From: UBA4416 sp031539425
GTDB taxonomy: Bacteria; Bacteroidota; Bacteroidia; B-17B0; Aurantibacillaceae
Direction of reading: 5' to 3'
DNA: 7,244 nt
Assembly (NCBI GenBank): GCA_031539425.1
Contig: JAVKLI010000063.1
Span: 1-7,244 of the forward strand
Shown here: positions 7,117-7,244 of the stretch, one piece after another
Numbering within the stretch: position 1 is the first letter of the stretch
Layout of the letters: each line of letters starts with the position of its first letter
The notes under the pieces: generated by a model
Databases searched by the model: none
Told to the model about the DNA's origin: nothing
What the model saw: the letters and a program-made list of their open reading frames with translations, nothing else
Program-made: the position numbers and the translations under genes

Positions 7117-7183
7117 TGGGTTCTAAAAATTAGTTTTTAGAGGTTTGAATAAAAATCGTAGAACCCATTAAAACGATTTTTAT
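7117..7183 (-). promoter_or_regulatory. Structured 5' leader of the TM2 gene: candidate cis-regulatory RNA
   Basis: Three overlapping inverted repeats lie in the leader. P1 is a perfect 11-bp pair (7183-7173 with 7159-7149) enclosing a 13-nt loop. P2 is a perfect 7-bp pair (7140-7134 with 7129-7123) with a 4-nt loop. The P1 loop contains TGGGTTCT, fully complementary to AGAACCCA at 7124-7117 just after P2, giving an 8-bp pseudoknot (9 bp if one P1 pair opens). P1 starts only a few bases after the predicted transcription start, and the last element ends 27 bases before the ATG. The pairings are seen directly; folding and regulation are inferred. I do not recognise a known riboswitch class. Confidence 0.5.
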
Positions 7184-7195
7184 AATCTGTACCGT

Positions 7196-7222
7196 CAAAA
7201 GTACAATATTTTTCCTTTACAA
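7196..7222 (-). promoter_or_regulatory. Bacteroidota-type promoter of the TM2 gene
   Basis: The minus strand reads TACTTTTG at 7203-7196, an exact match to the -7 consensus TAnnTTTG. A TTG at 7222-7220 could be the -33 element, with 16 bases between TTG and TA, slightly short of the usual spacing. Transcription would start near 7190, just before the structured leader, leaving about 100 nt untranslated. Confidence 0.55.
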
Positions 7223-7230
7223 CATCATAA

Positions 7231-7244
7231 TCTATCTATCTATC
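7231..7244. repeat. Tetranucleotide repeat at the window edge
   Basis: TCTATCTATCTATC is 3.5 copies of TCTA (GATA on the minus strand), running to the last base of the window, so its true length is unknown. It begins 9 bases upstream of the candidate -33 element of the TM2 promoter. Copy-number change there could affect promoter activity, but three to four copies alone may be chance. Confidence 0.5.

Noticed and set aside
1..7244. CRISPR array, tRNA/rRNA gene, insertion sequence or transposase
   Set aside because: I saw no direct-repeat array with spacers, no tRNA-like cloverleaf or rRNA segment, and no transposase motifs or matching terminal inverted repeats.

Overview
The window is low-GC DNA (roughly 30% by eye), and every convincing gene is on the minus strand, so transcription runs from high to low coordinates. 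It looks like Bacteroidota. Start codons lack clear Shine-Dalgarno sequences, three upstream regions carry the Bacteroidota-type -7 element (TAnnTTTG or a one-base variant), and the main gene is an HME-RND efflux pump fused to a TolC-type channel, an architecture I associate with this phylum. Lineage below phylum cannot be told from the sequence.

In transcription order: (1) 7244-6604 is a self-contained unit. It has a short GATA repeat at the window edge, a promoter, a roughly 100-nt leader with overlapping inverted repeats that could form a pseudoknot or switching hairpins, a TM2-domain membrane protein gene, and a strong intrinsic terminator. (2) 6586-539 is a heavy-metal efflux locus, probably one operon. 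A small exported Cys/His-rich protein comes first, with nine consecutive C inside its coding strand. Next is a near-perfect 22-bp palindrome, then a 1451-residue CzcA-like pump fused to an outer-membrane channel, then, 6 bases on, a lipoprotein-like periplasmic adaptor. (3) 399-145 encodes an 84-residue DUF1801-type protein that stops where full-length relatives continue. (4) 59-1 holds a promoter-like element and the first ten codons of a gene leaving the window.

The efflux genes supply a complete tripartite exporter: inner-membrane proton-driven pump, periplasmic adaptor and outer-membrane channel, with pump and channel as one translation product. The TM4 motif of the pump and the loss of the CusA methionines point to divalent cations (Zn, Co, Cd or Ni) rather than Cu(I)/Ag(I). 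The small Cys/His-rich protein is a candidate periplasmic metal binder. No regulator gene lies in the window.

The items most worth a second look are the structured leader of the TM2 gene, the signal-peptide-like segment at the pump-channel junction, the C9 tract in the small protein gene, and the palindrome just upstream of the pump gene. I see no RNA gene, insertion sequence or CRISPR array.
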